A stretch of DNA of 64,000 nucleotides, taken from Atrichornis clamosus. Taxonomy: Eukaryota; Chordata; Aves; Passeriformes; Menuridae. The position numbers and the translations under genes were made by a program. This document shows, piece after piece, positions 24,067 through 36,080 of the stretch. Numbering within the stretch: position 1 is the first letter of the stretch; each line of letters starts with the position of its first letter. The notes under the pieces are model-generated. The model saw nothing but the letters and a program-made list of their open reading frames with translations. It searched no databases and had not been told where the DNA came from. Where the stretch lies: NCBI GenBank assembly GCA_013400975.1, contig WBMZ01014019.1, forward strand, positions 1-64,000, read 5' to 3'.

Positions 24067-24961
24067 GGCCTACAAGGAACAGTCAAACCTGAATACTGTA
24101 CTCTGCCTAAAAATTCTGCAGCTAATCCTACTCCAGATGTCTGAGTAGTGTAACATCTTTGGACAGGGTTTGCATTCATCCAGAATATTAAGAGGCATTT
24201 CTGCCTGGGTTAAACTCTCAGTCAAAAAGTCCCTTAAATATATTACTTGAAAGCAGACTAATAGTTCCAACGACGTGGGGAGTATTCATTACTGAAAATT
24301 AGGCACCTGACAATTATTATACTGAACTGTAGCCACCAGTTCCTCTGAGGAAAGAGTTAATCAAAAGAAGACTTTTGAAATGGCCACCTTCCCTGGGGCT
24401 CAGATGGAAAGTGAATATTTCTAAGTTGAGAGTGTTGCCAAAATCTTGCCTCAGATATCATCTTGGATGAAAAGCTGTACCATACTTTTCTCAGTAAATT
24501 AGCCATAACAACACCTAAAATGTTGGTTTTGCATGTATTTGGGACAAATCTAGATCTGTATATCTAAGACTCAACCCAGGAAGAACTCTTAGAAAATTAC
24601 TGATGTGCTAGCAGCACCTACCTAAAAAAAAAAATCCACAGGAGACTTTGTTAAAATCTGCTTTTGGGGGGAAAGGTAGTACAATGACATTTTATAAGGG
24701 AAGCCCAATGGTGAGGGCACTCCCCTAGGCTACCTGCATATCTGAAGCCTGAATGATTTTTCTTTTATTCTTCATATATTCGTGGCTCTATAGACTGTTA
24801 CTATATAGTTATAGTTCCCTCATTACAGGGCCTTAGTATTATTCCTTTCAAGTGAACAGATTCCTGAGGACCATGCCTGGTCTAAGATTCCTCTGGGAAC
24901 CAAGGACAAGACACCATCCCAACACATTCTCTCACAAACAACAGGAGTCTTCTAGGGATAT

Positions 24962-25015
24962 TTTCTCATAACAACTGNAACAACCTCTATAACAATTAAT
25001 AACTTTCTCATAACA
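24962..25015. repeat. 12-bp direct repeat flanking an undetermined base
   Basis: TTTCTCATAACA occurs at 24962-24973 and again at 25004-25015. The DNA between is low-complexity (AACA and ATAAC words) and holds the only N of the window, at 24978. The N suggests a sequencing or assembly ambiguity in a short repetitive stretch. Confidence 0.8.
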
Positions 25016-27180
25016 CATATAATCACCGGGAAGAGTAAGATGATTGGAGGTTCATGTCAAGCACTTCAATATCTGTATTCCTAATAGGAGGGATTAGTTA
25101 GTTATACTGTTTGTTAGACTTATAAAAACAGTGTTTTTTTCTGTATCGTGTGCCTTCTCTGGTGGGCTTCTGCTGCAAGGGGACACCATGGAAAGCTTCC
25201 ATTAAAAATAACCTTTTTATGACCCTAAACCCTCTCCAGCTTCATTTATTTAGGGGCAAAATTGCAACATATCTGTATCCAACCTGAAGGAATGCAGATC
25301 TGCATCTGGCTGCCATGAATAGTTTAGATCTTCCCTGCAAGAATGACTTTTTGAGTTTTGATCTCAGGACATTTTGTATTAGGAAGTGAATGAATAAATT
25401 GCAAAAACCAGACATGACTTGCAAACAAGAACTTGTGCTCAGAATTTCTCTTTCAAGGTCAGTGCCCAGATTTAACCTGTAGTTTTAGATAAAAAGTGAT
25501 TTTATCCTGTGAAAGCAACATTTGAAAAATAACATATATACCAGCTACCAATTTCCAAAACTCCAGGAATGGGTTTTGGCTGTGAACTGCGTTCTGATAC
25601 AGCTTCCTGGGTCCTGGAGAAGTGAAGGATGTATTAAACTGCACTTTGCTGAGAAGAATTTGCACTTGGATATTTTTCTAGATTCTCATCAAATTTTTGC
25701 TTGATGTGAGTCCTATTTGGAGATATTTTGATTCTTCCTGTTGCAGTAGCATTAATGCATACCACAACACAAAGATTGTGGGTTTAAACTTGTGGAATCA
25801 AAAGTTCTCTCATTGCAGAGTTAATTTTTAGGCCCCCACCAGTGTTGCCAAATCTCAGCATTACAGTATTACTTCAAAATAATGGGGGTTTAGCTCATGG
25901 AATCACGTGGTAGTATTAGAATCTATATTCACTTAAGAATAAGACACAAAAGAAATAAAATAAAAAGAACCATTATCCACTTCTCAAATCTGGGGGTTTC
26001 CAAACAACAGAGCTCAGGTTACTTGTGGTGTCAACACAGAGATATAAGGGTTATTGGAAAGCAATTCAGATGACAACTGAGCTGAATTCCCTACCAAGTA
26101 ATGTCTTTCTGTCAATCAATGGCTGAAGTCTGACATAATGAAGCTAAGCCTCAATGCCAATCAATATGGCACAGTAACAAATGGCTGTAGTTCAGAATCA
26201 AAGTACAGCAAACTTTATTGTCCCACAAGTCATTGAGTAGCTGAAAATATTTGAATGGCTTATCAGTGTAATTTCCATTTGCTGGGATTTAACAATTTAG
26301 TCTGTTCAATTTAGCTAGCTGTAGTGAAGTTGCACACATCCATTTATAGCCATGGCCTTTCACTTAAAATAAACCCCACAAAGCACAGCGTTTTTCTAGC
26401 ACAGCTCTCAGAAAAAAGAAATATGCTGTGAACCACAGAGTTGCAAAGTAAAAACTGGCATGACAACACCACTAGCCACATAGCTTCTAGATATTGCTTA
26501 GAAATTACATGGAGACCTTCAGTTTTAAATTATATTTCTGTTCAATAAGTCAATCAATAATGAACTATTAGGACTGATCAAAAAGTAACCTTCCATTGCA
26601 CACCATGAGGGAGAGTGTAAGACCATGGCTCTGCAATGGTACAGTTGGTGCCAACAATAAGGGCTTCCACAAAAGTTTCCAACATTCTAATCCTGAACTT
26701 TTAAGCCTCTTCAAATTTGTGTTTTATTCTGAAATCTAAGAAGGACGGGCATCAGTCTAGTTACAGCTCATGGAAGTGATAAAGCTAGCAGACATCCTCT
26801 TGAATTGTAGCCAGCAGCAAATAAGGAGTCAGTGGACTCCCCTGGAGATGGCACAATAGGACTTGTTCATCACCCAGGCAGCAAAAGCACAGCTGTAGGC
26901 TGGACTAGCTGCAGTTTCTCCTTGCTGCCATGCAGAAAACACAATTGCAATACAAACTCAAAGAGATTGCCAGAGATGATCAGCCAGTATAATCAAGCAC
27001 TGTAAAAAACCCTGGTACTATTTATTATTTGCACTTCAAGTCCAGGTTATGGAACAGGACCTCTGTGCTTTTGAAGTACAGGCCAAGTGGAATCTGCCTG
27101 ATGTGAACACCTCACAATCCAAAGAAATCAAAACATCCAATCAATGATATCAGCATGGTAGTAGCTAGTTATCAAACCTC

Positions 27181-27200
27181 TTTTTTTTTTTTTTTTTTTT
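27181..27200. repeat. 20-nt T homopolymer
   Basis: An uninterrupted T run. It could be the A tail of a minus-strand retrocopy, but the flanks show no recognisable element. Confidence 0.9.
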
Positions 27201-28815
27201 GTTAAATGGTGACAAAGAATTCTTAAGGACAGACTGGAGAAAGGGCAACCCTAGCTTTGTGGAGGCTTATGGAAGATTTCTGCAGAGGGAGAAAAGCAGC
27301 ATAGAGTCAGCACAAAAGTGTTTTGAGAGTTAGAGGCTAGCAACGTAGGAATAAATAGAAGGAAGTGACATTTTAATAGTGGATAGAAAGGTTGGAAATG
27401 ACTCATGAAGAAGGGTCTTAAAATTGAAAACAAGCAGTCTGCTTAATGAGGAAAATGCACTCAAAGGAGAAGAGAAATAGAGTTAAAATAATGAAGGTGG
27501 GAAATGAACTTTGTGGCAGAGTTCTGAATGGGGACTGTGGGGGTAGCACTATACTTCTCAGAGCAGGAGGGGAGGATGCTGCAGTGATTGAGGTGTGAAA
27601 TGCTGAGATCCCCGAAAACAGCTGCAGGGCAGTGGAATGGCAAAAGGCCTTGTCATAGACACGTTTGTGCAGCAAAACCTGTAAGATCTGGAGGCTTCTC
27701 CTGCATATGAGTCTTGGAATACACTTAAATTGATATTTCTCTGACTTGCTGCACATTGAATTAGGTGAGTTAGACTACCTTCCTACAGTATACGTATTTG
27801 GCAAATGCTGTAAGAAAATTAAAAAATACTTAAGATTTCCCATCTATAACACTAAATTTTCCCAACACTTAAGATGATCAAAAGTCTGCAATTCAAAATG
27901 ACCTTGTGCATGAGTTCCTCTTGAAATGGCAGAAAACGCAGCAAAACATGATTATCTTATGAATCAAGGAGAAATTTATATTATATTTCCTGCAGGTTCA
28001 GAAGACATTTAGTGTATCTGGGCCTAAAACCCCCCTAATACAAAGATGATTTTTAAACATTAGAACAAGAACAAGCAAAGTTGACAGAATTTTCTGTGTG
28101 CAAACTGGCCAAGTAAGATGTCAAGGATCATAAGGCTTTAGAAGCCACTACAGAATTTGCAGTCACTTTACTAACTAGCTTCAAAATCAAAGGCAGTAAT
28201 AGCTGAACCTGGCAATCCTACAGATGCCACATGAAAGCAGCAAATACTCACAGCCCCTTTCTACCACTTTCTGACAGCAAATTTCCTTAATAAATCACAA
28301 CAGTCAGAGAACACTGTTATTGGCTCTTCTAAGCTAATGTTATTTCTGTCTTCTGGAAGATTACTAAACATGTAGACTTTAAAAAAAAAAGAAAATTAAA
28401 AAATAGGACTTGCCATCATGCAGGTAAAAATCAGGGATGATTCTTGTTTTTTAAAGAATCACTGAGAGTATATTAAAATGTCAGCATAAAAGCAAACTTT
28501 TAGCTACAATGCAATATCTAATTTTCAACTTTTTTAAAGACTTGAAAATCTGACTATAACTGCTTATAAAGAAATTAAACACAACTTTTGACTAAATTTA
28601 GGCAAAAGTCAATGTAAATTAATGCTGTTGCAAATATTTGCACTTAACTAGGATTCTAATTAGCAGGGATATGAATGGTAATATTGATCATGTAGCAATT
28701 CTTTTATCCATGTACATTCATAAGCACCTAAAATAAGGTAATGAATAAAATTCACATAGCATACATAAAGATAAGCTAACAAAAATTAGCTTGAACAGAT
28801 ATCTGTGTGTTTTAG

Positions 28816-28890
28816 AGGATCACAGGATCACAGAATAGTTAGGGTTTGAAGGGACTTCTGAAGATCATCTAGTCTAACCCCTAACACTGA
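28816..28890 (-). mobile_element. Short CR1 LINE 3' fragment, minus orientation
   Basis: Starts with the reverse tail motif GGATCACAGAATAG and continues through GGGTTTGAAGGGACTTCTG and AGATCATCTAGTCTAACCCC, the reverse complement of the CR1 3' end. Similarity fades after about 28890. It sits directly beside a second CR1 copy of a different type. Confidence 0.85.
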
Positions 28891-28931
28891 TCACAGTCCA
28901 AATTTTGCTTAATTTTATGTCCAGATTGGAA

Positions 28932-29259
28932 TAATAGAATCACTAAAGTTGGAAAAGGCCTCCAAGATTATCAAGTTCGACCTTTGACTGAACACCATGC
29001 CAATTAAACTATAGTCCTAAGGGACACATCCAATCATTTCTTGAACACTTCCAGGGATGGTGACTCCACCACTTCCCTGAGCAGCCTGTTCCAGTGCTTA
29101 ACCTTTCAGTGAAGAAATTCTTCCTGATGTCCAACCTGAACCTTCCCTGGCACCTCTTGAGGCCATTTCCTCTCATGCTATTGCTGGTTGCCTGTGAGAG
29201 AGGTCAATCCTCACCTGGCTACAGCCTCCTTGCAGGTAGTTGTAGAGAGTGATAAGGCC
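28932..29259 (-). mobile_element. CR1 LINE fragment, minus orientation
   Basis: The order ATAGAATCACTAAAGTTGGA, CCAAGATTATCAAGTTCGAC, TTCCAGGGATGGTGACTCCA, AGCCTGTTCCAGTGCTTAAC, GTGAAGAAATTCTTCCTGAT, TTGAGGCCATTTCCTCTCAT is the reverse complement of a CR1 3' region. It is a different CR1 subtype from the pieces at 35741 and 45258, judged by the CAAGTTCGACC and GGTGACTCC stretches. It is 5'-truncated and in the same direction as FGF14. Confidence 0.9.
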
Positions 29260-32200
29260 AAAGCAGAACATAAAGCAACTTGGATTACAAAAACTTCCTC
29301 ATTTCATAACAGAAAGGTTGCTTTGCTTACAACTAGAAGCTATGGTCATATTAAACTATAATTTATTAAAGGTAATAATGTTTTGTATGGAAGGCAGAGC
29401 ACATGTTCATTAGTTCCATAAATGTACCATTTGCAAGACTAAACAATGATGTCAGATAAAAGAATATTTTAATAATAACCAAAAGTAATCCCAAATTACT
29501 ACTTATATACACTAGCCAGGAGAATTCTTATATATCTCTCTCCTTCTTCAAAGAGGCTAGTATTACATTACCAGCAGTGCTGAAATATTTATCTTCTTTT
29601 GATCATTACCTACAATTCAGAGTCATCAACTCAGTGGGACATGGCTGAAATAGAAAAAAATTTCCTTGATATGAGCACTTCTGTAATATGTTATTTAAAG
29701 TTGTACAATTTGACTGAAAAAATAACCTAATGTTTGTGAAATGCAGCCCATCATGAAAATTTGAAATGTAACCCTCACATTAGGACTGAGTGAATAGGGG
29801 TTGTTTAAACTCAAGAGAAGGTTTGGGGCAGCAGCCTGGAAAAGGTTACCAATTTTCAAAATTGTCTTTATGGCACTCATACCAAAACTGGAACACTTTA
29901 CAAATTGCTCAAGAGAAGAACCACTAAAAAATAAAAGAAAATAAACAAAATAAAAGAAGCAAAAATAATTTTAGAAATATTATTGAGAAGCCAAATTTGT
30001 ACTTCTGGGTTTAGAATAGGCTGCAGCCTACCAAGAGTCATCACATGTCATAGTACATGGTCAAGTATATCCTCCTTCATCCCGACAGACACATAAAGGA
30101 GAGTGAACTTATTTTCTGCTTCAGTTCAACTCTGAACTTTCACAGAAATGTGCAATTTTTGGCTTGAGTACATCTTTGGCTTTAAAGGAAACACAGCCAG
30201 AATCCTCGTTTCACTGAAATGAGATATTCATTCTCTCAGAGCATAATCTCCTTCCCACCTAATCCTCAGCATCTAGCTTCCCTTAAGATTCAAACATGCA
30301 GTAAAAATTGCTTTAAGGCTTCTGCTTAAACACCAACTATAACTCCTTGCTGTATCAACACCAAAAGACATCTTTTATCTCCTGTACAGAATCTGTGATT
30401 AAAGAATTCCAGAATTAATAAGAAAGGCAGATTCCCCAAGGCGTGACTAAGAGAATTGCATGTGTTGTAGGGGAATATTCTCTTCCAGTACTGTCATGAG
30501 GGGTTTTGGAGAAGAACATGAGTAAACCAGCCTATCTTTGGTGTTCACTTCCACTCAGAACAGCCATAATTCATCAGCTGGTCGACAGCACCAGGTTCTC
30601 ATCTAGAAAAGGTCAATGCCAAGGGAAAAATGGGACAGCACTAAATTAAGAGACTGAAAGGAAGGATTTAACAACATAGCTGTTGCAACAAACCACAATG
30701 GGCTGGGGAAGAAATTATCATCTGGTTGCCCATTAATTCACTCTTCTGTCCCTAGATGAATAATGCAGGAGGAATACAGAGTCATACACTCAGTCATAGA
30801 CCAAACCTTTCCAAATGACAGTGGAATTTTTTGACACAAGTTTATCCAGACACTTACAGTCATTACTGTAGACAACCTTCTGCAATCCAAATGCCTCAAA
30901 TAAAACAAATTATAAAGAAAAGAGCAAAATAGTTATTGAAATGGCCAAGTAGCCGAAAAGAACCAAGGAGGATGAATTTTTCTAGTTGTTTACCACAAAT
31001 AAATTTCTGCTCCTCTCTAATACACTGAAATATTGGATAAGGAAAGTTCTTATAATTTTTGCCACTATTGTGCAAAGTCAGATGGGATGGTATATTTTTA
31101 TATATATCTGGTGTTTTTGTAGACCTCCCTGAGTATGATGGTATGACATGTCCATAACTATGTACCAATGCAAAAGTAAACATAAATCAATGCAAATTTA
31201 GAGGTATTTTGTAAGGTATACTTTAGGCTCTTTCAGTTCTACACGTTCGTTCCAAAAGATGTGCGAATTTATGAAAGTTTTAAATGGGTGTCATTTACAA
31301 GCTGAGAAGCTAGAAAAAGTTGCAAGAACACTCAAGTTATAAGAAGTGGCCTACTTTAGTGTACTCTTTTCTATTTCTTTTTTCTTTACAGTTGTGAGCT
31401 TGTTTTTCTGCTTGCAGGCTTTTTTATGACCTGTCAGTGCATGAATTCTACTGTCCAAAAACCAACTATTATAAAAGACAGGGACTGGAACAAATAAAAG
31501 TCAGGAGGGTAGGTCAATTATATGAACTTCTTGCTAATGTCTCTTTCTCATCCTTTTCCTGTTTTACACTTGGTGTTCATAAGAAGAACATGAAATACGG
31601 TAAGTTCAGAGAAACCTTAATCTGAGGAGACTTGTGTGAGGCAAAACTATTGATGTGTGTAATGAACGTAATCAGTTCTCTGAGAAAATGCACTAGCTGT
31701 CTTCTCTTAGTTTCATGACTCCATATAAGCAGTTGATCACTGAAGGCTGGGAAGCAAAGGGAACAGAGACAATTTTCAGATGTTTGTTACTTAACTCTTG
31801 TTATAAATCAAGTATATTTTAGGAGAAACCGCCCATTTCTTCCTTCTTTCACTGTGCACCTTTTTGCCCATGTTTGTCCTTCTACTGTGGAAGCACAACT
31901 AAATATTCAACAGGCTTTTCCCAAGTCGTTCCAAAGCAGCTTTCACATATGAAGATAAAGGACACTAAACCCATTCTCTGTTCTCCTTCATTCCCTCCTT
32001 TTCCAACGAGAAAACAGAAAATGATGGACATAAAATCAGAAAGACAGCTGAAACCTGGCAGGCTGACAAGCTCTTAAATATTCTGTACTGTTTTCTGTTT
32101 CATACATTTTCATTCTTTCATAGAGATGGTTGCCTGCAGCCCCATTCCACTTAAATAAAAATTCAGTGCATATAGGATGGGACACCAAATAAAGTGCTGC

Positions 32201-32321
32201 CCACCAATAAATATCTGTCCAGAAAATATAACACAAGAGCTAAGTTGTCTGTCCTGAAATTAATACATGTAATCACAAATCATAAAATTCTTGCCAGTAT
32301 AGGAAATGTTTATACATATAG

Positions 32322-32338
32322 ATATATATATATATATT
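32322..32338. repeat. AT dinucleotide run
   Basis: Seventeen bases of alternating A and T. Confidence 0.9.
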
Positions 32339-33713
32339 TCAGTTCATCTAGAAATCTAAAAGTATGTTCCTATTATAAGTTTATTTTCACGCATCTACAT
32401 AACTGTTACTTCAAGTACCCATTAACAGAAGAAACTTAAAGTACATATTCACACCCAAACATTCAAAAGCTGTATGGTGAAGCAATACAAAAGACAAGAA
32501 AAAATCCATTCTGTCTCCTATTTTAAATAAGCAATTAATGAGAAATAAAATGTCAGACACTAAAAAGTATTTTTCTCAAATGGCATCATATCTAACCAGC
32601 CAGAAATTGTGAAAGGAAACATGTCAGACATTTTGTGTATGTCTTTATATGTTAAAACCACAGAAACTTAATGTATCTTATTATAAAGGAGATGATTACA
32701 TGCAACTCTTATGCATTCAGCAGTGATGCTTGTTTTTGTTATGGGTGGGTAACGGCAAGGTGGTTATAGCTACATCCTGATGCTCAGATAAAATTCCTCC
32801 CTCAGCAGCAAACTTACAAGGGTTGATTATGAACAAGGTGAATACGGATGCCTGGCAAAACCCATAAATGTACAAAAATCAGAGTAGTAGCAAAGAATTA
32901 TGGCTTTTTATTTGTCTCAGTGTTACAATGTGCATTGCAGAACCAAAAGAATTTGGTAGTTTTACCAAGTAGTGTTCATAACAACAATAAACAAAGCAAG
33001 ATTTTTGTACAGAGCTGCTGGGAACTGAGCTATAATCAATGCCACTACTTACTCAAGGTGCTAGAAGTCTGACAATTTCCCATAAAATCAGTTGTCTCAA
33101 GCCTCTACTTAACTCATTGTCTATTATAGGATATTCCTATAGCTATCCTGAGAAAATCAAAGTTTAATGTTGCATGAACACAACATATTTGTCCTAGAGC
33201 AGTTCAATCTATTCATGAACTATCCTGGTGAATAATGAGGTGAAAATATCCAACTTTTAACCCTTTTAATCTACTCCTGAGGAATACAGATGACTGTAAA
33301 ACATAGCAGGTTTTTCAAAGAGGCTCAGCTGTAGTGAATATGTCTCCAAGGAAGCAACAAGGATGATCTTTGTCATGGCAATAAAAAAACATTATCTATA
33401 GACTTGAGTGGCTAATTGTAAAGATAAACTGAGCTAGCAAACATATATTACTATTGACCTGTGTATAAAAACAATTGGAAGATCAGGGTCAAAACTCTAG
33501 CCTACTCAATATAGTAAGTCGATCTGTAACTTCTCTTCAACTGGCAAAGGAGACTTAAACTCCTGCTCCTTTTGTTTACATCTTTCTTAGCTTCTACCTT
33601 TTATGTTGGTCCAGATAGATACAAGCAGTTCCACGTAAATCTAAGTCTATTTTTCTATACTTTACTCATCACAACTGAATTTGGTCCTCATTTGGTTTGT
33701 ATAAATAGAGAAT

Positions 33714-33794
33714 TAGATATGGATGTGGGGTTTTCCCCTGGAAATTCCCGATACTGTTCCCTTCGTATAGTCAACAGATTATTTTTGTCTTGCT
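33714..33794 (+). repeat. 81-bp duplicated segment, probable source copy
   Basis: It begins TAGATATGGATGTGGGG and ends TTTTTGTCTTGCT, and is identical over 81 bases to 35807-35887 in the same orientation. The flanks here are not a repeat that I recognise and read as continuous intronic DNA, so this is the likely ancestral location. Confidence 0.95.
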
Positions 33795-34239
33795 CCTCGT
33801 AATTCCTTACAAAATATGGGTTTTTAGATACATGAGCTTCACTGAAGAGGCAAGCAAATGTGACCTTTTGACTGCAACTTGAGTGGTTGTTGTGACCCAT
33901 GTCAGGGCTGGTCTCACTGGTGCTGACTTGCAGTGGCCCCAAGGGACTGTCCCTTGCTGCCACATCTCCTACCGTGCCCTCTGCTGCTCTGGCACACCCT
34001 GTACAACAAAGGATAAGCCTGCAGAATTAGAACAACTCATAAGTGAGCAACACACTGTCTGTGTCCATGATCTACCAGGGCCAAGGTGAGAACGGAACAC
34101 AGACACATTTTAAAATGCATGAAACAATGACTTGTGGAAGAACAAATGAAAGACCAGACATAGAAAGGAAACTTTGACTGCAATAAATGAAAGCTATCCC
34201 AAATTATTTTCTGTGCTATGGTGTACTGTTTTCTTTCCC

Positions 34240-34262
34240 TTTTTTTTTTTTTTTTTTTTTTT
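34240..34262. repeat. 23-nt T homopolymer
   Basis: The longest homopolymer of the window, preceded by a pyrimidine-rich stretch (TTTTCTTTCCC). Confidence 0.9.
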
Positions 34263-35740
34263 AAAGCTGTGGGTTTTAACCTGTCATCACTGGTATTTCC
34301 TCAGGACTTTGTTCATGCCACTTCCATTCCTTTGTAAAGACTTCAGATAGCTACTGCAAAAAATGCACTGAGCTTAGGGACTATTACCCGTTACTCTTCT
34401 GTTCAAATATCTGATTTCTGTAATTGATAGGGATAAAGAGTGGGAAAATAACACTAAGGAGACCAAGTCTGTTCATGAATGGTTGGAGCTGCTGTATTTC
34501 ATGTATCAAAATTTAGATTGCAGAGTCATTACAGGAGAAATCAACCAACAGAACATGCAATTGAGCATCTAAATCTAAAACATACAGCAGGTGGCTGTAA
34601 GTTTTAGATTTCTTCTGCCTCTTTATTTTTGCCTGCCAGGTCTTTTTAATTGTACTTTTGATCTAACTAAAAGCAAACAAACAAGAAAAAACCCAAGCAA
34701 ATCCAAACATCTAGATATTTTGGAAATGTGAGTATCTTTCGACTGTATAATTTACAATACCTTAGTACAGATATATCACTTGGCTAATTTAGGATTATTT
34801 CCTTATACACTGCATGTCTTAAACAGCTGCAAAAAAAAGACACTTCTTATATGTTAACTAAATAGCAATCATCTGTCAGACCTACTAGTGCTTAAAACAA
34901 AATGGGAGCAACTATGTTGAGTTTCTTTCCAAACAATAACACAGTCTTAATATTAAGTAAAGAATAATAATTTCTTTTTTAATCCACATTTAAATAAAGA
35001 TTGGTTCATGGTACAGTTTGTCTGGACCATTGAAAATGTAATATCTCTTCAGAATTTAAGACTTGGTCATCTTTACTGGTACATCACCTTGCATATGCTG
35101 TACTTCACCAAGCATTCAGAAGTGTCAGTAGGAAGTACTAAGATATTTGGGAAATCTCAGGGTGTGAACCAGGCTGCTAGTGACAGGCTGTGATGCTCCA
35201 GAGGAGAAGGCTAAGAAAAAGAAGAAGCCTCTTCTTCAGGATGTGCACTGACACGATGCTCTGTCAGTGATTAAGAGATGAGTGCTGCAGCTGGGAACTG
35301 CCTCTGCAGTCGTGCTTGCAGGTGTGTCACTCTGCTGCTTCTGGAAAGCCATCAGCCTGGGAATTAAACTCCTCCATGAAAAAAAGCAGCACCTGAAACA
35401 ATGCTGCCAGTAAACATAACATCGGAGGCATTGTATATACCTGCCTACACCAGTCACTAATTTCAGTGAATAAACTTTAATTCTCTTATCTACTTGCATG
35501 AGATCAATAATTAGAAAAGAAAGAGTCACCATTAATAGCATTCATAATCTCTGCTGAGGCACTCAGTCCCCCGCAGTAACAAGAACATGTTGTTTACATT
35601 CTGTGTGATTTACATCAATAACAAAACTGGTATTTCACTAAAAGACAAACAGAAAACTCTTTTTCTTTTTCATTTCTGTCAAGCTTTACGTCTTCAAAGG
35701 TCTGTACTAGTATTTCCACCCACCATTGCCAGCAAACAGA

Positions 35741-36080
35741 ATTACAGAATCATGGAATATTTTGGTTTGGATGGGACCTTAAAGATCATCTAGTTCCAAC
35801 TCCCTCTAGATATGGATGTGGGGTTTTCCCCTGGAAATTCCCGATACTGTTCCCTTCGTATAGTCAACAGATTATTTTTGTCTTGCTGACAAAAGAAGAA
35901 GGGACACCTGCCACTAGACCAGGTTACTCAGAGCCCCATCCAACACGGTCTTGAACACAACCAGGAATGGGGCATCCACAATTTCTCTGGGCAACCTGTT
36001 TCAGTGCCTCACCATGCTCAGAGTAAATAATTTCTTCTGAACATCTGATGTAAATATACTCCTCTTTCATTTCAAATAAA
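35741..36080 (-). mobile_element. CR1 LINE fragment, minus orientation, split by an 81-bp insertion
   Basis: Reverse-complement CR1 landmarks appear on both sides of the insertion. To the left are TTACAGAATCATGGAATA, GGATGGGACCTTAAAGATCA and CTAGTTCCAACTCCC. To the right are GGGACACCTGCCACTAGACC, AGGTTACTCAGAGCCCCATC, CAGGAATGGGGCATCCACA and GGGCAACCTGTTTCAGTGCC. Around 35806 the expected short CR1 stretch (CTGCCATGGGC-like) is missing and is replaced by the 81-bp copy plus about 13 extra bases (GACAAAAGAAGAA). Confidence 0.92.
35807..35887 (+). repeat. 81-bp duplicated segment, inserted copy inside CR1
   Basis: It is identical to 33714-33794, in direct orientation and 2093 bp downstream. 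It interrupts a CR1 body, so this copy must be the derived one. No poly(A), no target-site duplication and no terminal repeats are visible at its ends. Confidence 0.95.

Larger units (their letters stand above)
21634..28815 (-). other. FGF14: FGF14 intron 3, segment nearest exon 4
   Basis: The segment is AT-rich intronic sequence with no supported exon. It contains AT runs at 22278-22295 and 23281-23314, T runs at 24050-24066 and 27181-27200, and a single undetermined base at 24978. Frames of 60-112 codons on the minus strand at 27251-27756 show no recognisable domain. Confidence 0.7.
29260..35740 (-). other. FGF14: FGF14 intron 3, middle-left segment
   Basis: AT-rich intronic DNA with no supported exon. 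It holds a TA run at 32322-32338, a 23-nt T run at 34240-34262, a GC-richer stretch at about 33880-34090, and at 33714-33794 the source copy of an 81-bp segment that recurs inside a CR1 at 35807. Confidence 0.7.

Noticed and set aside
27181..27200. T runs at 24050, 27181 and 34240 as A tails of minus-strand retrogenes
   Set aside because: No gene-like or SINE-like body and no target-site duplications were found beside them.
35221..35237. Short palindrome GAAGAAG-CCT-CTTCTTC
   Set aside because: Low-complexity purine sequence next to its complement; a 7-bp stem of this kind is expected by chance.
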